From Sphaeramia orbicularis (taxonomy: Eukaryota; Chordata; Actinopteri; Kurtiformes; Apogonidae): a stretch of DNA of 64,000 nucleotides. Of the stretch, positions 12,480-24,311 are shown in pieces (position 1 is the stretch's first letter; the number at the start of each line of letters is the position of its first letter). The stretch is from assembly GCF_902148855.1 (NCBI RefSeq), contig NC_043969.1, positions 28,959,853-29,023,852 on the forward strand. The letters are read 5' to 3'. Both the position numbers and the translations under genes were made by a program. Below the pieces are notes generated by a model. The model ran no database searches and was not told the DNA's origin. It saw nothing but the letters and a program-made list of their open reading frames with translations.

Positions 12480-13105
12480 CACAGGTGTCAAACATGCGGC
12501 CCGGGGGCCAAATCCAGCCCGTGGGATGAATTTGTGAAATGTAAAACTTACACTGAAGAAATTAACAATCAATGGTGTCAAAATCATTTTAATTCAGGTT
12601 CCACATGCAGATGCATACGGACCAATTAGTTCTCAAGTGGATCAGAGCAGTAAAATATTATCAAAATATCCTATTAATAATGACAACTGCAAATTTTCTC
12701 TTTGTTTTGGTGTAAAAAAGTTGAATTACATGAAAATGTTTACATTAACAAACTATACTTTGCAAAAAAAAACTTGAATAGCCTGAAAAAGTATGAACTT
12801 CTGCAATTTTACCAACATTCTGTTATTGAATGTTATGTGTATTTGTAGATCCACCATGATCTGTAAGTTATAATGTACATGTGTAAATGATAAACAGAGG
12901 CAGAATATTTTTTAAATTGCACTTACTTTTCTTAAGACATTTCAAGTTGTTCCTATTATTCAGATTTTTAAGGAAACTTTGTAGATGTAAACATTATCAT
13001 CATTTAATTTGACTTTTTCACTGTTATTATTTTACTGGTCCGGCCCACTTGAGATCATATTGGATCGAATGCGGCCCCTGAACTAAAATGAGTTTGACAC
13101 CCCTG
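12480..13105. mobile_element. non-autonomous hAT element
   Basis: The ends read CACAGGTGTCAAACATGCGG and GAGTTTGACACCCCTG, inverted versions of each other. The element is flanked by a perfect 8-bp target duplication TTCTAGTG (12472-12479 and 13106-13113), as made by hAT transposases. The 626-bp interior has no transposase frame. Confidence 0.9.
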
Positions 13106-13950
13106 TTCTAGTGGGTATACTCAGATTTTTCCCCTCTCAGCTTCGTACACCCCCGTCCTAGAGCAACAGCTACCCCACAGCACCCCTCCCAGAGCAGCAG
13201 CCGCTCCAAAACAGCCCCACAAAAGAACCACCACGCTCATTAACTTATAAAGTATGCATCCACACATAATTGAGATCATGAAAGACTGGTTATGTAATAT
13301 ATAAAAGTAAATGTATTGTAAGCAACACAAGATATATGACAGTCATTAACGACTGGACAAGACAAATAAGTTTCAAATAAAGAAGTATGTTCCTCAGATG
13401 TAGACATCCTTTTCTCTGTAAGGTTGCCAGTTTATTTTGTTGCACTGCAGATAGCACAACCTGGAAGTAAACAAAAACATCAGTAATTAACATTATAACA
13501 CAAGTGGTCCTTTTTGTATCTACTGTATATTAGCATTAAATCCTGCTGAACAGAGCCAAAACCTATTAACCCATAAAAATGATGATTTAGGCTGTAGTGG
13601 TGTCGGCCATTTTCAAATGGCTGATTTAGCCTTGTTACCATGAGCAGATTTTTTGGCAACACCTCTTATTTGAATGACAATATATTAAAGCATATATCCT
13701 GAAATTTGCATGCTTGTATCCAGATGTGCATGATTTTTCCATTAGCTGCTGTACTATACATCCATGATCCACACATTCATCAGCGTTTAATAGAGGAATA
13801 TCCCCTTCATTAGCATTATTATTAGTTACATATTTTTGTATACTTAAATTACTTACCACTTACTTATTTATTTACTAATATATCATTGTTATGACCACTA
13901 TTACTACTATCCTTTACTATTATTGTTGTTATTATTTGTTAGAATAAAAC

Positions 13951-14083
13951 ACCCTGCGATGAATTGCCGACTTGTCCAGGGTGTACCCCGCCTTCGCCCC
14001 TATGTAGCTGGGATAGGCTCCAAGTGACTCCTGTGACCCTAGTGAGGATGAAGTGGGTTCAGAAAATGAATGAATGAATGAAT
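13951..14083 (+). mobile_element. SINE or LINE 3'-tail repeat
   Basis: The core CTTGTCCAGGGTGTACCCC, with a downstream GGGATAGGCTCCAAG and a (TGAA)n tail, is the common fish short retroposon motif. A target duplication AATAAAAC flanks it (13943-13950 and 14084-14091). The matching place in copy B (about 22220) lacks it. Confidence 0.75.
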
Positions 14084-14664
14084 AATAAAACGATACATAC
14101 ACATATTACATACACATATTACATTATCATTACTTGCAAGTGGTTTTTAATTGAGTTACACCTTAGAGTACTGCGGAAAAATACATCCAATGAATTCACT
14201 AAATCAAGGTTTTGCACTGAAAATTGTAAAAGAAAAACAATAAATAGAAAACTCTTTCGGATGTGGAGGTATCATGACGTAAAAATATTATAGTTGTCAT
14301 AGCATGCAAAAATCCTATTCAAGATAATATTGCATTTGAAGAATCTGTTTGCAAAATATAAATAAAAAGACATTTGTCATTCTTCAACCTAAAACTATTT
14401 TTGCTGGCAACTTAAAATGATTTTTTTTCTGCACTCAACCATTCCTAAGTCATTTGTCACCATTTATTATATTATCTTCTGAATTTGGCATCTTTCAGTG
14501 GAAATTGGGTGTTTTCCTGTATTTATTCAATAATTATTTACATGTTTCTAAAAGTAAATTTTAAAGTTACAATGTCAAAATAAAGAAAATTGGAAAAAAA
14601 AAAATTGAGTCCTGCAAAACATTAACATAAAAATAAGTGTCTACAACCACTGCCATTTGTCAGA

Positions 14665-14748
14665 CTACATGGGTTTTGCTGGTGAATCAATGTTGTAGAA
14701 CACATCAGTGTTCACTATGGAACCTCTGAATGTCCAAATGAGTTATAC
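14665..14748 (-). pseudogene. recurring exon-like segment X, left copy (broken)
   Basis: On the minus strand an AG acceptor-like site precedes a frame reading ITHLDIQRFHSEH, then a stop. The block is 8 bases shorter than its sisters at 23453-23544 and 25941-26113, which shifts the frame. The parent family is not recognised. It lies about 2.9 kb upstream of caspase A. Confidence 0.4.
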
Positions 14749-15087
14749 CTGATGCTGCAAGAAAAACTGAATTTTACTTTGATTGTTCAGTTCCGTCCCT
14801 GCTCCCCTGGTGTCCCCGAGTTCCACTCCTGTCCCCCAGCGTCTTTACCCTCATGAGCTTATGGCTGCAAGAGCTGAAAGGACTTAGTGTATCCACTGAA
14901 AAAGAATAAATGCACTATCTTGGAAGCTAATGCAGTGAAGTTTAATAAAACAACAAATGTTTAGTTCAGGTCAGTTTATTTTGAATATGCAACAAAACAT
15001 TCACACCTTACTGCCTAGAAATAAAACAGATTTCAAGAAAGCATGAAAACTTATACACATAAATGGAAAAAAAATAAAATAATAAAT

Positions 15088-15091
<4 letters not shown>

Positions 15092-15178
<87 letters not shown>

Positions 15179-15725
15179 GAGGGTGGGGAAGCAAAATTTA
15201 CAATATTTTGAGGCAGGGATTGAAAGACAGTGTATGACCAATTAGTTTATTGAAAGTCATGAGAATTTATTTGCCACAAGAAAACTGACATAATAGAAAA
15301 TGTTTTTATTCTATGTGTCCTCCTTCTTTCTCAATAACTGCCTTCACACACTTCCTGAAACTTGCGCAAGTGTTCCTCAAATATTCGGGTGACAACTTCT
15401 CCCATTCTTTTTAATAGTATCTTCCAGACTTTCTCGTAATAGTTTTGCTCATAGTCATTCTCTTCTTTCCATTATAAACAGTCTTTATGGACACTCCAAC
15501 TATTTTTGAAATCTCCTTTGGTGTGACAAGTGCATTCAGCAAATCACACACTCTTTGACGTTTGCTTTCCTGATTACTCATATGAGCAAAAGTTTCTGAA
15601 AAGGTATGGATAATAGTGTTAGGTATGATTATGACATCAATATATGTTTGGTTTCAAAACAACTGACGTAGTGCCTGCTGAGAAAAAACAACTAAATGTT
15701 CATTGTAAATTTTGCTTCCCCACCC

Positions 15726-15812
<87 letters not shown>
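15092..15812. mobile_element. mariner/Tc1-type element flanked by mirrored (TA)n(CA)n tracts
   Basis: The element proper is 15181-15726, with inverted ends GGGTGGGGAAGCAAAATTTA and its complement. The minus strand carries a start of a transposase with a helix-turn-helix region, also seen in the copy at 29.8 kb. A (TA)n-(CA)n tract stands on the left and its mirror (GT)n-(TA)n on the right. The left copy of the duplication reads straight through the corresponding site near 7245, so the whole block arrived or expanded after duplication. Confidence 0.8.
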
Positions 15813-15815
<3 letters not shown>

Positions 15816-16624
15816 GACTTTATTAGCATATTTGAAAAGGAGTGGGGGGGAGTGTAATTTATTTAATCCCACTCCTTCTCCACACAACAGTCTATCATGT
15901 ATCCTCCTATTAGCAAAAGACTGCAGAAAAAATACATTTTCTTTGCAAATTATTCCTAAAGTCAATGTTACATGAGATTATTATCCATTTTTAACACGAC
16001 TGTATAAAATATGCATAAAATACAATTAAATATTAAAAAAGCATTTGGCTCCTTTATTTATAACTTGTTTGCAACGCAGATTATTGAGAAATGCTTACCA
16101 ATACGTATGTTGGTTGATCACTGTTTCACTCCTAGAACCTACTAGTACGAGGCTGGATAAGCAATGAGTGCAACTTCTCATACTAAGTAACAACACACAG
16201 ATAATTTCATTTTCCATCAGTCACAGTTAGATCAATGTTTCTCTGCTGGTTTTGTTGATGAGTTAAGCTCTCAGTATATCACTACTTAGTGTCCATCACA
16301 TGAATAGTGTGACATCAATGGCAGGATATGTTTTATGTGTGGGTCTGTGCAGCCAAACAAGTCATTTCAGCTGCAATAATGGTCAAACTCTGTATGTTAG
16401 AGGTAATACAAACATTACATGCTGCTTTATACAACTCTGAAATGGACCTTCTTAATTGTGATGATGTAGGAAATTAATCCACTATACAATGAATAGCTGA
16501 TGTAAATGTCAGGCAGTCATTAGTCACAAAAATTTCAGTAACGAGGAGCCAAAACCAGTAATTCCAAAAATTCACAGCTTAATACATCTTCAACCATATA
16601 GACAGAGAGTGATAAAGGAATATA

Positions 16625-17430
16625 TACACTGAACAAAAATATAAACGCACCAGTTTTGTTTTTGCTCCCATTTTTCATGAGCTGAACTCAAAGATCTAAA
16701 ACTTTTTCTGTGTACACACAAGGTTTATTTCTCTCAAATATTGTTCACAAATCTGTCTAAATTTGTGTTAGTGAACACTTCTTTGCTGAGATAATCCATC
16801 CACCTCACAGGTGTGGCATATCAAGATGCTGATTAGACAGCATGATTTTTGTACAGGTGTGCCTTAGGCTGGCCACAATAAAAGGCCACTCCAAAATGTG
16901 CAGTTTTATCACACAGCACAATACCACAGATGTCACAAGTTTTGAGGGAATATGCAATTGGCATGCTGACTTCAGGAATCTCCACCAGAGCTTTTGCCTG
17001 TGAATTGAATGTTCATTTCTCTACCATAAGCCATCTCCAAAGCTGTTTCAGAGAATTCATGAAGACTGTGCGAGGAAAATGGTGGTCACACCAAATACTG
17101 ACTGGTTTTCTGACCCCCCTGGACCACCCAATACAGTAAAAGTGCAAATTTTAGAGTGGCCTTTTATTGTGGCCAGCCTAAGTCACACCTGTGCAAAAAT
17201 CATGCTGTCTAATCAGCATCTTGATATGCCACACCTGTGAGGTGGATGGATTATCTCAGCAAAGGACAAAGGAGAAGTGCCCACTAACACAGATTTAGAC
17301 AAATTTATGAACAATATTTGAGAGAAATAGGCCTTTTGTGTACATAGAAAAAGTTTTAGATCTTTGAGTTCAGCTCATGAAAAATGGGAGCAAAAACAAA
17401 AGTGGTGCGTTTATATTTTTGTTCAGTGCA
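16625..17430 (+). mobile_element. Tc1-like element with about 280-bp terminal inverted repeats
   Basis: It begins TACACTGAACAAAAATATAA and ends with the complement, with a TA target duplication. The inverted arms run to about 16905 and from about 17140. The centre (from 16930) encodes the first 60 or so residues of an IS630/Tc1 transposase: SQVLREYAIGMLTSGIS, LNVHFSTISHLQ (helix-turn-helix). The DDE catalytic part is absent, so the copy is non-autonomous. The sister site near 7990 is empty. Confidence 0.88.
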
Positions 17431-17549
17431 TATGATATATATTGGAATATATGCAAAATTTTATCTGAGTTTTTGGCCTTCATGAAACATTAGAACACAG
17501 GTTGAAAGTGGGTAATACATTGTGTGTAAAAGCACCACTGAGTCAAGTT

Positions 17550-20500
17550 TCAGATGCCTGGATAAAGGTAGAAATTCTTCAACAGGGTATGTCTATCTTT
17601 TGTTGGTATTTGCATTTTGATTCCGCAAGAAAATTTTGCAACTTCACGTATAATCTGTAAGAAAAAATACACAGCAAAATGTAAACAAATGAAACGAGAA
17701 TTTTTCATTAACATTGCACTCCTGTTTTGTTTCCTCAAAACTAACATAAGATCACAATAATTGTCATTTGTTGAAGAAAAAACATTACACACGCATGACT
17801 TACCAACGTGAAAAGTTCCTCGATGTGTTTCTTGTATGCGAAAGTGTTGAACACCTTAACAGTGGACTGGATCATTATAGAACCTTTGACTGAGTGTCTG
17901 TATGACACGGTACCTGCAGAATAAAAACCAATAAACAAAACACACTTTATTTTTCTGAACTTCAATTTATGTGATAATATTCATCAGAAACTGACCTGGG
18001 GTGCATGAGAGAAGGGAAGTGAAGTCTCTTTCATTGTGTTTGATTTGCCAACCATCATCCTCTATGCTGCCTCCGTCAGCAGACAGTTGCTGACTCGACT
18101 GTGGAACACCATCACTGGTTACACCTGCCTTTCCATCATCACACACATACACGGATCCTGTTTCCCCTGAAATGCATGACATACTGTCAATTCACAGAAT
18201 ATTTTCAGCAAGTTTCAGGTTTTCGTAATGCATCTATGACAGTAAACACTGATCACCTCCTCTGCAGGCTTGGATGATGATGACTTTAGGTTTGTTCACA
18301 AGTGATGGGCAGTTCTGGGTGCCCAAGTGTTGATAAATGTTGTTGATGAGGAATTCATCCGGTTTTTCCTCAGTGTAGTCAACACCAAGAACAGCTCCCA
18401 GTTTCCCATGTGACATGATGACAATGAACACACTGTCTGTGTGGGCAAGTTTAGAGTGTTGACTAAACGACATCAGAGCACTATCGATCTCCTGCAACAA
18501 GAACACAAACAATATCAGACAACCACCTGATGAGTCTGTTTTTTTAATCAAATAACAGGCATGTTTTGCTGAATTTCACATTACCTTTCCAGTGAGGTTT
18601 GTGTGTTTCACCACCTCATATCCCAGACTTGAGAGTAGGCGTTCCATGTTTTCCTCATCTTTCTTTGCTCCTTTTCTATTGAGTTTCTGATCCTTAAAGT
18701 CTATATTGGTTATTAGCAGAGCTATGCGGTTCCCAATGGATTCTTTTGTCACAGGGTAATTCTGAAAAAAAAAAAAAAAAGACAATTAGCAAAGAATGCT
18801 CTTATGTCTTAACATAAATACTTAAACAGCACAATAAAATGACACCTTCTATTAATGACAGGACTATGAAACACTATTAAATGATCTTTTAGCAGTAAAC
18901 TACAGTTGTTTCTTCTATGTAAATGTAGTAAATAATTAAGACTATATCAGATATTTATCAGTGCTTTTATGATTGACTAACATCTGGATCATTCTGCTTC
19001 TCTATCCAAAATGTATGAGTGGTTGTTTGGAGAGTGTCTGACCAGCTCTGCTCCTTGGGCTCTAAAACAGAAAAACAGAACATAAAAATGACATAACTGT
19101 TCAGGATTATGTTTGTGTAGTGTAACTGCAAATATGGCAGAATAAAAGTATGTCATGTTGAGAAGTTATTCTGAAATACATCAGCTCACCAGCAGGATCC
19201 TGAAGCGTCAAACCCAGAGTGACAAAAAAATGTGGGTCTCTGCTCTTAAGGTGTGTGATCATCCTCCTGCTGGCGCAGTCTCCTTTGTTTTTCACTGTGT
19301 CGATGAGGCTACGAGCCTGATCAGCCCGGATGGAGTTCTCCTCAACTATTGCCTCTCTCTCTCCATCGTTTAAGACAAAATCTTCCAAAAGGCCATCCAG
19401 GAGTTGACTAATAACTGTTTGGGACACTTTGTCCACAAACTTAGTCCTCACCTTTTGAAGCTGTTTGTCTGAAAGAAGAAACAGTCATCATGAAATGTCA
19501 AGCAAGAACAGGACTTCTTTGGACATCCAGCTACATTCCTGGGTCTCAGCTTAGCAAACGTATCCTAAAGAAGGACTGTCACTGAAAATCAGTTGCATCA
19601 CTTGGGTTTTGGCTTTTTAAAATCAGCCAAAACAAAACTGCTAGAGAAAAATAAGATATTCAGATTATGCTCAAGATATCTGAAAGTCTGGAGTCGGTGG
19701 TGAACAAAAACAGAAAAAACTGACACAATGAGTTTTAAAGACCCAAAATCAAGATTGTTAGACATTAATGATACATTCACATTTAAAATGATATCACTTA
19801 ACTCCCTAACACCAAAATGCTTTAAAATCAGAGAAAAAGAACTAGGCAATATATCAAATTAGATTAATTAATTGTGGCTTTGGTGTTTGAAAATCAAGAT
19901 TTCTTTCTTTTTTTTAACTCTTACATGCACAAATTATGAGAACCTTAATCAAGATCTTTTTCCTGAGTGTTTTCATTTCTCTTTAAACATGAAAAAACAA
20001 TGTGATTGAAAAATGTCTTATGAAAAATAAATAAATAAATAAATAATGGGTTTTTTTTTAATACAGAAAAAAATAGTAATAATAATAATAAAAAGTTATT
20101 AACCTATTTTTCATGAAGTTGCAAAAATGTCCAAACAGCTGGACACCATGCGTTTAATTTTTGAAGCGAAGAAACATGTATTTACTGATAAATTGCGTGA
20201 AACTATAACTATTATGCTCAGGGGAGATCAACACAATGTTACCAATTCATGTCAGAAAAGATATGTAGTGTCTTAAAATTTTAATAAAGATATGTGCAAA
20301 AAAACAAAACAACAAAATCCATGAATATACAAGAGAACAGCTGTAGAATAGCTATCCACTGTAGTGACCAGTATGCATGAAAGGGTTAATAATTATGAAA
20401 TGGTGATTATTTCACTGACAACCTGCTTGACTCTTGTAATATACTGAATATGTTTCTCCAATTACATGAACATGTCATTTTAGTAAAGTGTATTTCTGAG

Positions 20501-21623
20501 TCATGTTTTATGTATAGTTCATGTACCTAGAATCCAATAGATAAAAATCATCCATGACACTGAAAAAATAAAATCAAAATGATATTTTTGCCCATATCAC
20601 CCAGCTCTGTAGAGCTATAATAATTAATCTATGACTTCATTTTTTATCAGCTACCACACTGATAATTGAATTGATTCATTAATAGATTAACCAATTATCA
20701 AAATAATCTTTCATTGCAGCTGTGATTAGAATACTAAAGAGGATTTTGTACTAATCTGGGATTCGCTCACTTATTACTGGCATATTGTAAAGTTCTCTAT
20801 GTTTTAAATACCAGTTAAAAAAAGAACTTAGCCCTAAACGAATGCTACTTACTATTAATGTTTCCTACAGTCATGTCAGTCCTTTGGGTCTTATTCACTT
20901 TATCTGTAAACAAAGGGCAGGCTACGCCCTCAGTCCACTGAGGGATTTCCCTTCCTACATGTGTAACGGTTTAATCTTTGCAAGAATGGAAATAAAAAGG
21001 TGAACAGTTGAACATTTTCATCCCAGATGTGTTTACTGACTTTGCCTGTAGAAGCTGTTTAGTTGTGGGTTTTGAGTGTGTATGTATTTCAATACTGTGC
21101 ACATATTTCCTGTATGAGACACATGCCCATTACAACTCTGCAAAAACAATACAACTAAAGTCTGAGCTGTCTGAGACTTTTGGACAGGACTGTACATGTG
21201 ACAGTTATTCTTAGTTACAGTAATACAGTCAGTTACTTTAATATTCATACAGTTACTTTAAGTTTGTATTTTATTTACATTTTTATATGACTTCACTCCT
21301 TATGTGTAAGTTTTTTTGCTGGTTTGTCTAATTTCTATTGCTCTGCCTTGTAGCCAGTTCTTACATTTCACTGATGAACATATTCCAAATAAACATCTTC
21401 ATTCCTGACTAAACGTAAAATGAGGACGTAGCTGGCGGGAAGAAAACGAAAGTAAAATGTCTGTGGCAGAATTCACATAAACACACAGAAAACTTGAAAA
21501 AAAAAAAAAAAAAATCCTAATCTCTATCCTTCTGTAAGAACAGACTGAGTAATTCGTCTGCATGGATGTTGTCTCCAATGCATAGGCTGTCTGTATGTTG
21601 CACTGACACATCTTACCTGCCAT
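17550..21623 (-). CDS. inflammatory caspase, CARD + peptidase C14 (caspase-1-like), copy B
   Basis: Tandem paralogue of copy A with the same expected role. Exons: 21617-21623, 19190-19468, 18982-19061, 18585-18761, 18257-18491, 17996-18166, 17804-17913 and 17550-17654; all phases agree and give 387 residues. Catalytic His209 (SHG) and Cys257 (QACRG) and the S1 arginines R134 and R322 are present. CARD differs from copy A by one residue (E for G in IVEENS), and exons 3 and 5 by zero and one. In contrast loop 1 (KLNRKG against RIEDREG), loop 2 after QACRG (GETGSVYVCDDGK against VGTGSVYLCNDGN), loop 3 (VSYRHSVKG against QSYRCPIEG) and loop 4 (CGIK against DGNT) are changed. The loop-3 VSYRH is closest to the VSWRH of human caspase-1, so B looks like the conservative copy. 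Confidence 0.93.
19918..20385. mobile_element. non-autonomous piggyBac-like element
   Basis: TTAA target sites lie on both sides (19914-19917, 20386-20389). The inverted ends are CTCTTACATGCA and the complement of TGCATGAAAGGG. The left copy has the empty site with one TTAA near 10568. No transposase is in the 468-bp body. Confidence 0.75.
21439..21457 (-). promoter_or_regulatory. putative ISRE/IRF site in intron 1 of caspase B
   Basis: It is identical to the site in caspase A (GAAGAAAACGAAAGTAAAA) and in the same position relative to exon 1. The bases just 5' differ (CTGGCGGG against CTGACGGG) but the motif does not. Confidence 0.5.
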
Positions 21624-22280
21624 GGTTCAGCTTTAACTTCAGCTTTAAAGACTCCACGTATTGTCTTTTCTGCCTTGTGCTTTCTCCTCCCTGTCCTCTC
21701 TCCTCCTTCTCCTTTTTTGCAGGTTCTTCTGGTTCCAAACCTGCCCACTGTTTGTCCACTGTGTGTGATGTTAGTTATTTTCTTAATCCTCTTTTCTACT
21801 TGATCTGAAAACTGGATTTAATGTCAACTCTGTAGAAAATCTGTGAAATTAGATCAACTCTAGGTTTTGGGTTCCTCAGTGCGAAAACAGTTCAACTCTG
21901 GGTCAGTGAAATGTTCTGTGGACTTCCCTTTATCACTGACATACTTATTTCAACAAACCCTAGTTTCAGTGGACCTCCTCCTCTTCATAGCCTTATCTCC
22001 TCCTCCTCCTCCTGTCTGAATGGAGCTCTCTGATTGGCTGCGTCATTTCCTCATTCATACACGATCGACATATTCATCAGTTTAACAGAGGGAGTATCAT
22101 TAGTATTATTACTTACATACTTATATTGTGTATGCTTAAATTATTTACCACTGACTTATTTACTTACTAATATAACATTGTTATAACTACTAATACTATT
22201 ATTGTTATTATTTGTTATGATACATATATATTATATTATCATTACGTGCAAGTGGTTTTTAATTGAGTCACACCTTAGAG

Positions 22281-22934
22281 CACAGGTGTCAAACATGCGG
22301 CCCGGGGGCCAAATCCGGCCCACCTAAGGTTCCATTCCGGCCCCTGGGATGAATTTGTGAAATGCATAAATGACACTTAAGTTATGAAAAATCAAGGATG
22401 TTAAAATCATTTTAGGTCAGTTCAGTCTAAAAATAATCAGACCAGTAAAATACTATTATAATAACCTATAAATTATGAAAACTGCAAATTTTTCTCTATG
22501 CTTCAGTGTAAAAAAAAAAAAAGTTACATTACACAAGAATATTTACATTTACAGACTAGCCTTTTACAAAAAATGTGAATATCTGAAATCTCTTAAGAGA
22601 AGTATGTGGAATTTAATAATATTCTCCCTGTTATTAACTGTTTTGTGTATTTTTTGATCCACTGTGATCTCTAAGCTGTGATTCACATGTATAAATGATA
22701 AATTAACGTGTAATATTGTTAACATTGCACTTATTTTTCTTCATATTTACAGGTTGTTCATATTTTTTCATGTTATGTTTGAGTACAATTCGTAGATGTA
22801 AATTTTCACCACGGAATTTTCCTTCTTTCACTCAAAAGTTATTCTATTATTTATATTATTTTACTGGTCCGGCCCACTTTATATCGTATTAGGCTGTATG
22901 TGGCCCCTGAACTAAAATGACTTTGACACCCCTG
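22281..22934. mobile_element. non-autonomous hAT element, second copy
   Basis: Same ends as the element at 12480 (CACAGGTGTCAAACATGCGG; TTTGACACCCCTG). Target duplication CCTTAGAG at 22273-22280 and 22935-22942. The left copy shows the unoccupied site at about 14162 (ACACCTTAGAGTACTG), so this insertion postdates the duplication. Confidence 0.9.
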
Positions 22935-23452
22935 CCTTAGAGTAATGTAGAGCAATACATCAAATGAATTCACTAAATCAAGGTTTTGCGCTGAAAATTG
23001 TAAAAGAAAAAAAAATAAAAATAAAAAACTCTTTCGGATGTGGAATTATCATGACGTAAAAATATTATAGCTGTCATAACATGCAAAAATCCTATCCAAG
23101 ATAATGCATTTGAAGAATCTGTTTGCAAAATGTAAAGAAAATTAAGTTTTTCCACTCTTAAAGATATAACTATTTTTGCTGGCAACTTAAAAAAAAATTT
23201 TTCTGCACTTAACCATTCCTAAGTCATTTATCACCATTTATTATATTATCCTCTGAATTTTGCATCTTTCAGTAGAAATTGGGTGTTTTCCTGTATTTAT
23301 TCAATAATTATTTGCATGTCCATAAAAGCAGAGTAAATTTTAAGGTTACAATATCAAAATACAGAAAACTGAAGAAAAATTGAGTCCTTCTCTAAAACAT
23401 ATCATTGAACGAACATAAAAATAAGTGTCTACAACCATTGCCATTTGTTAAA

Positions 23453-23544
23453 CTACATGGGTTTTGCTGGTGAATCAATGTTGTAGAAGACATCAGTGTT
23501 TCCATGTTCACTATGGAACCTCTGAACGTCCAAATGAGTTATAT
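23453..23544 (-). pseudogene. recurring exon-like segment X, right copy
   Basis: A pyrimidine-rich stretch and AG precede a 30-codon frame: ITHLDVQRFHSEHGN, DVFYNIDSPAKPM, stop. Its first part aligns with the frame at 25941-26113 (MTLLDVQRLCRERGN, DSPVKPIVDG). The surrounding several hundred bases are conserved in all three copies. The function is unknown; it may be a relic terminal exon of a gene that was duplicated with the caspases. Confidence 0.4.
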
Positions 23545-24054
23545 CTACTGCTGCAAGAAAAGCTGAGAAACTGCATTTTACCTTGATTATTAATAGGTAT
23601 TGATCGGATTAGTAGTTCATTTGTTGTTAAACATCTTAAACTAGTAGATGCTTTTGGTCATTGGCAGCTGTTTATGGAAATGTATTGAAATCTGTTTATC
23701 TCCTAAAACATAGTAGGATATAACAATGTTTTGACAGAATAAGAATGACTTTTAAAGGACTAGATATTCCAAAATTACCCTGAAGGCCACACACCCATTG
23801 AAACAAACTGGTTGAAAAAAAAACAACAACAACAAACCTTGAAAAAATCCATTTGATTGCAAAACACAGTCAGTTTAGTCAAACTTTTACTACAAAATTA
23901 TAAAAGTTGAACTGAAATACAACACATAATTCTAAGTCTATAAAGGGACAAGTAGTCTTAGGATGTTATTATGGTCGCATTATATGGTGTGATGCCAATT
24001 CTGAAAATCGTGTCACAGTTTATATGACACCAGTCAGTCAAATTGATGAGGATG

Positions 24055-24137
24055 AATCCACAGTCTTCCTTTTCTCCGTTCAGTGTCTTGGTTTTGGAGA
24101 CGACTGTGGATCAACTCTGCTCCTCCTGGAACACAGC
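24055..24137 (-). pseudogene. decayed caspase linker exon (exon 3 relic)
   Basis: Following the CARD exon of the next gene, the minus strand reads EEQS, stop, then STVVSKTK...GEKEDC after an AG acceptor. This matches KEQSWSDTLQTTTH...EKQNDPD, exon 3 of the caspases, with the Trp codon changed to a stop. The remaining caspase exons are missing; only about 450 bases separate it from the segment X block of copy B. Confidence 0.55.
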
Positions 24138-24311
24138 ACCTGAAAACATGACAACATTTAGAGTTATGTATCTATCTGTGCACTTTCTTCACAAAATAAT
24201 TGAGAGACGCAGCTTTCAGCTCTTGGAGTACAAGACTGTCACGAATATCTGCTTCATTTATTAATGTCAACATGATCCACTGAAATGTATCAGCTCACCT
24301 GGTTTAATGGC

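Larger units (their letters stand above)
7052..14786. repeat. segmental duplication, left copy
   Basis: Starting at TATCCACTGAAGAATGCATG, this stretch aligns in order with 14888-23600. It contains caspase gene A, its 5' flank and the upstream block described separately. Introns are almost unchanged: the roughly 200 bases at 9417-9617 differ from 18782-18981 by about one base. The left copy has a SINE (13951-14083) and a 12.25-13.75 kb segment with a hAT element that the right copy lacks. Confidence 0.85.
14888..23600. repeat. segmental duplication, right copy
   Basis: This is the sister of 7052-14786 and contains caspase gene B. It carries at least four insertions absent at the matching place of the left copy: a mariner-type element with flanking TA tracts, a long-TIR Tc1 element, a piggyBac-like element and a hAT element. 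The copies are in direct orientation, separated by about 100 bases of unrelated sequence, as expected of unequal crossing-over. Confidence 0.85.

Noticed and set aside
12250-13750. Reading the left-only segment as a separate insertion
   Set aside because: Only the hAT part has clear borders; the rest could equally have been deleted from the right copy, so no separate element is claimed.
15008-15241. Open frames made of alternating Tyr-Ile or Thr-His
   Set aside because: They are translations of the (TA)n and (CA)n tracts; the same holds for 15654-15975, 46050-46425 and 51571-51829.
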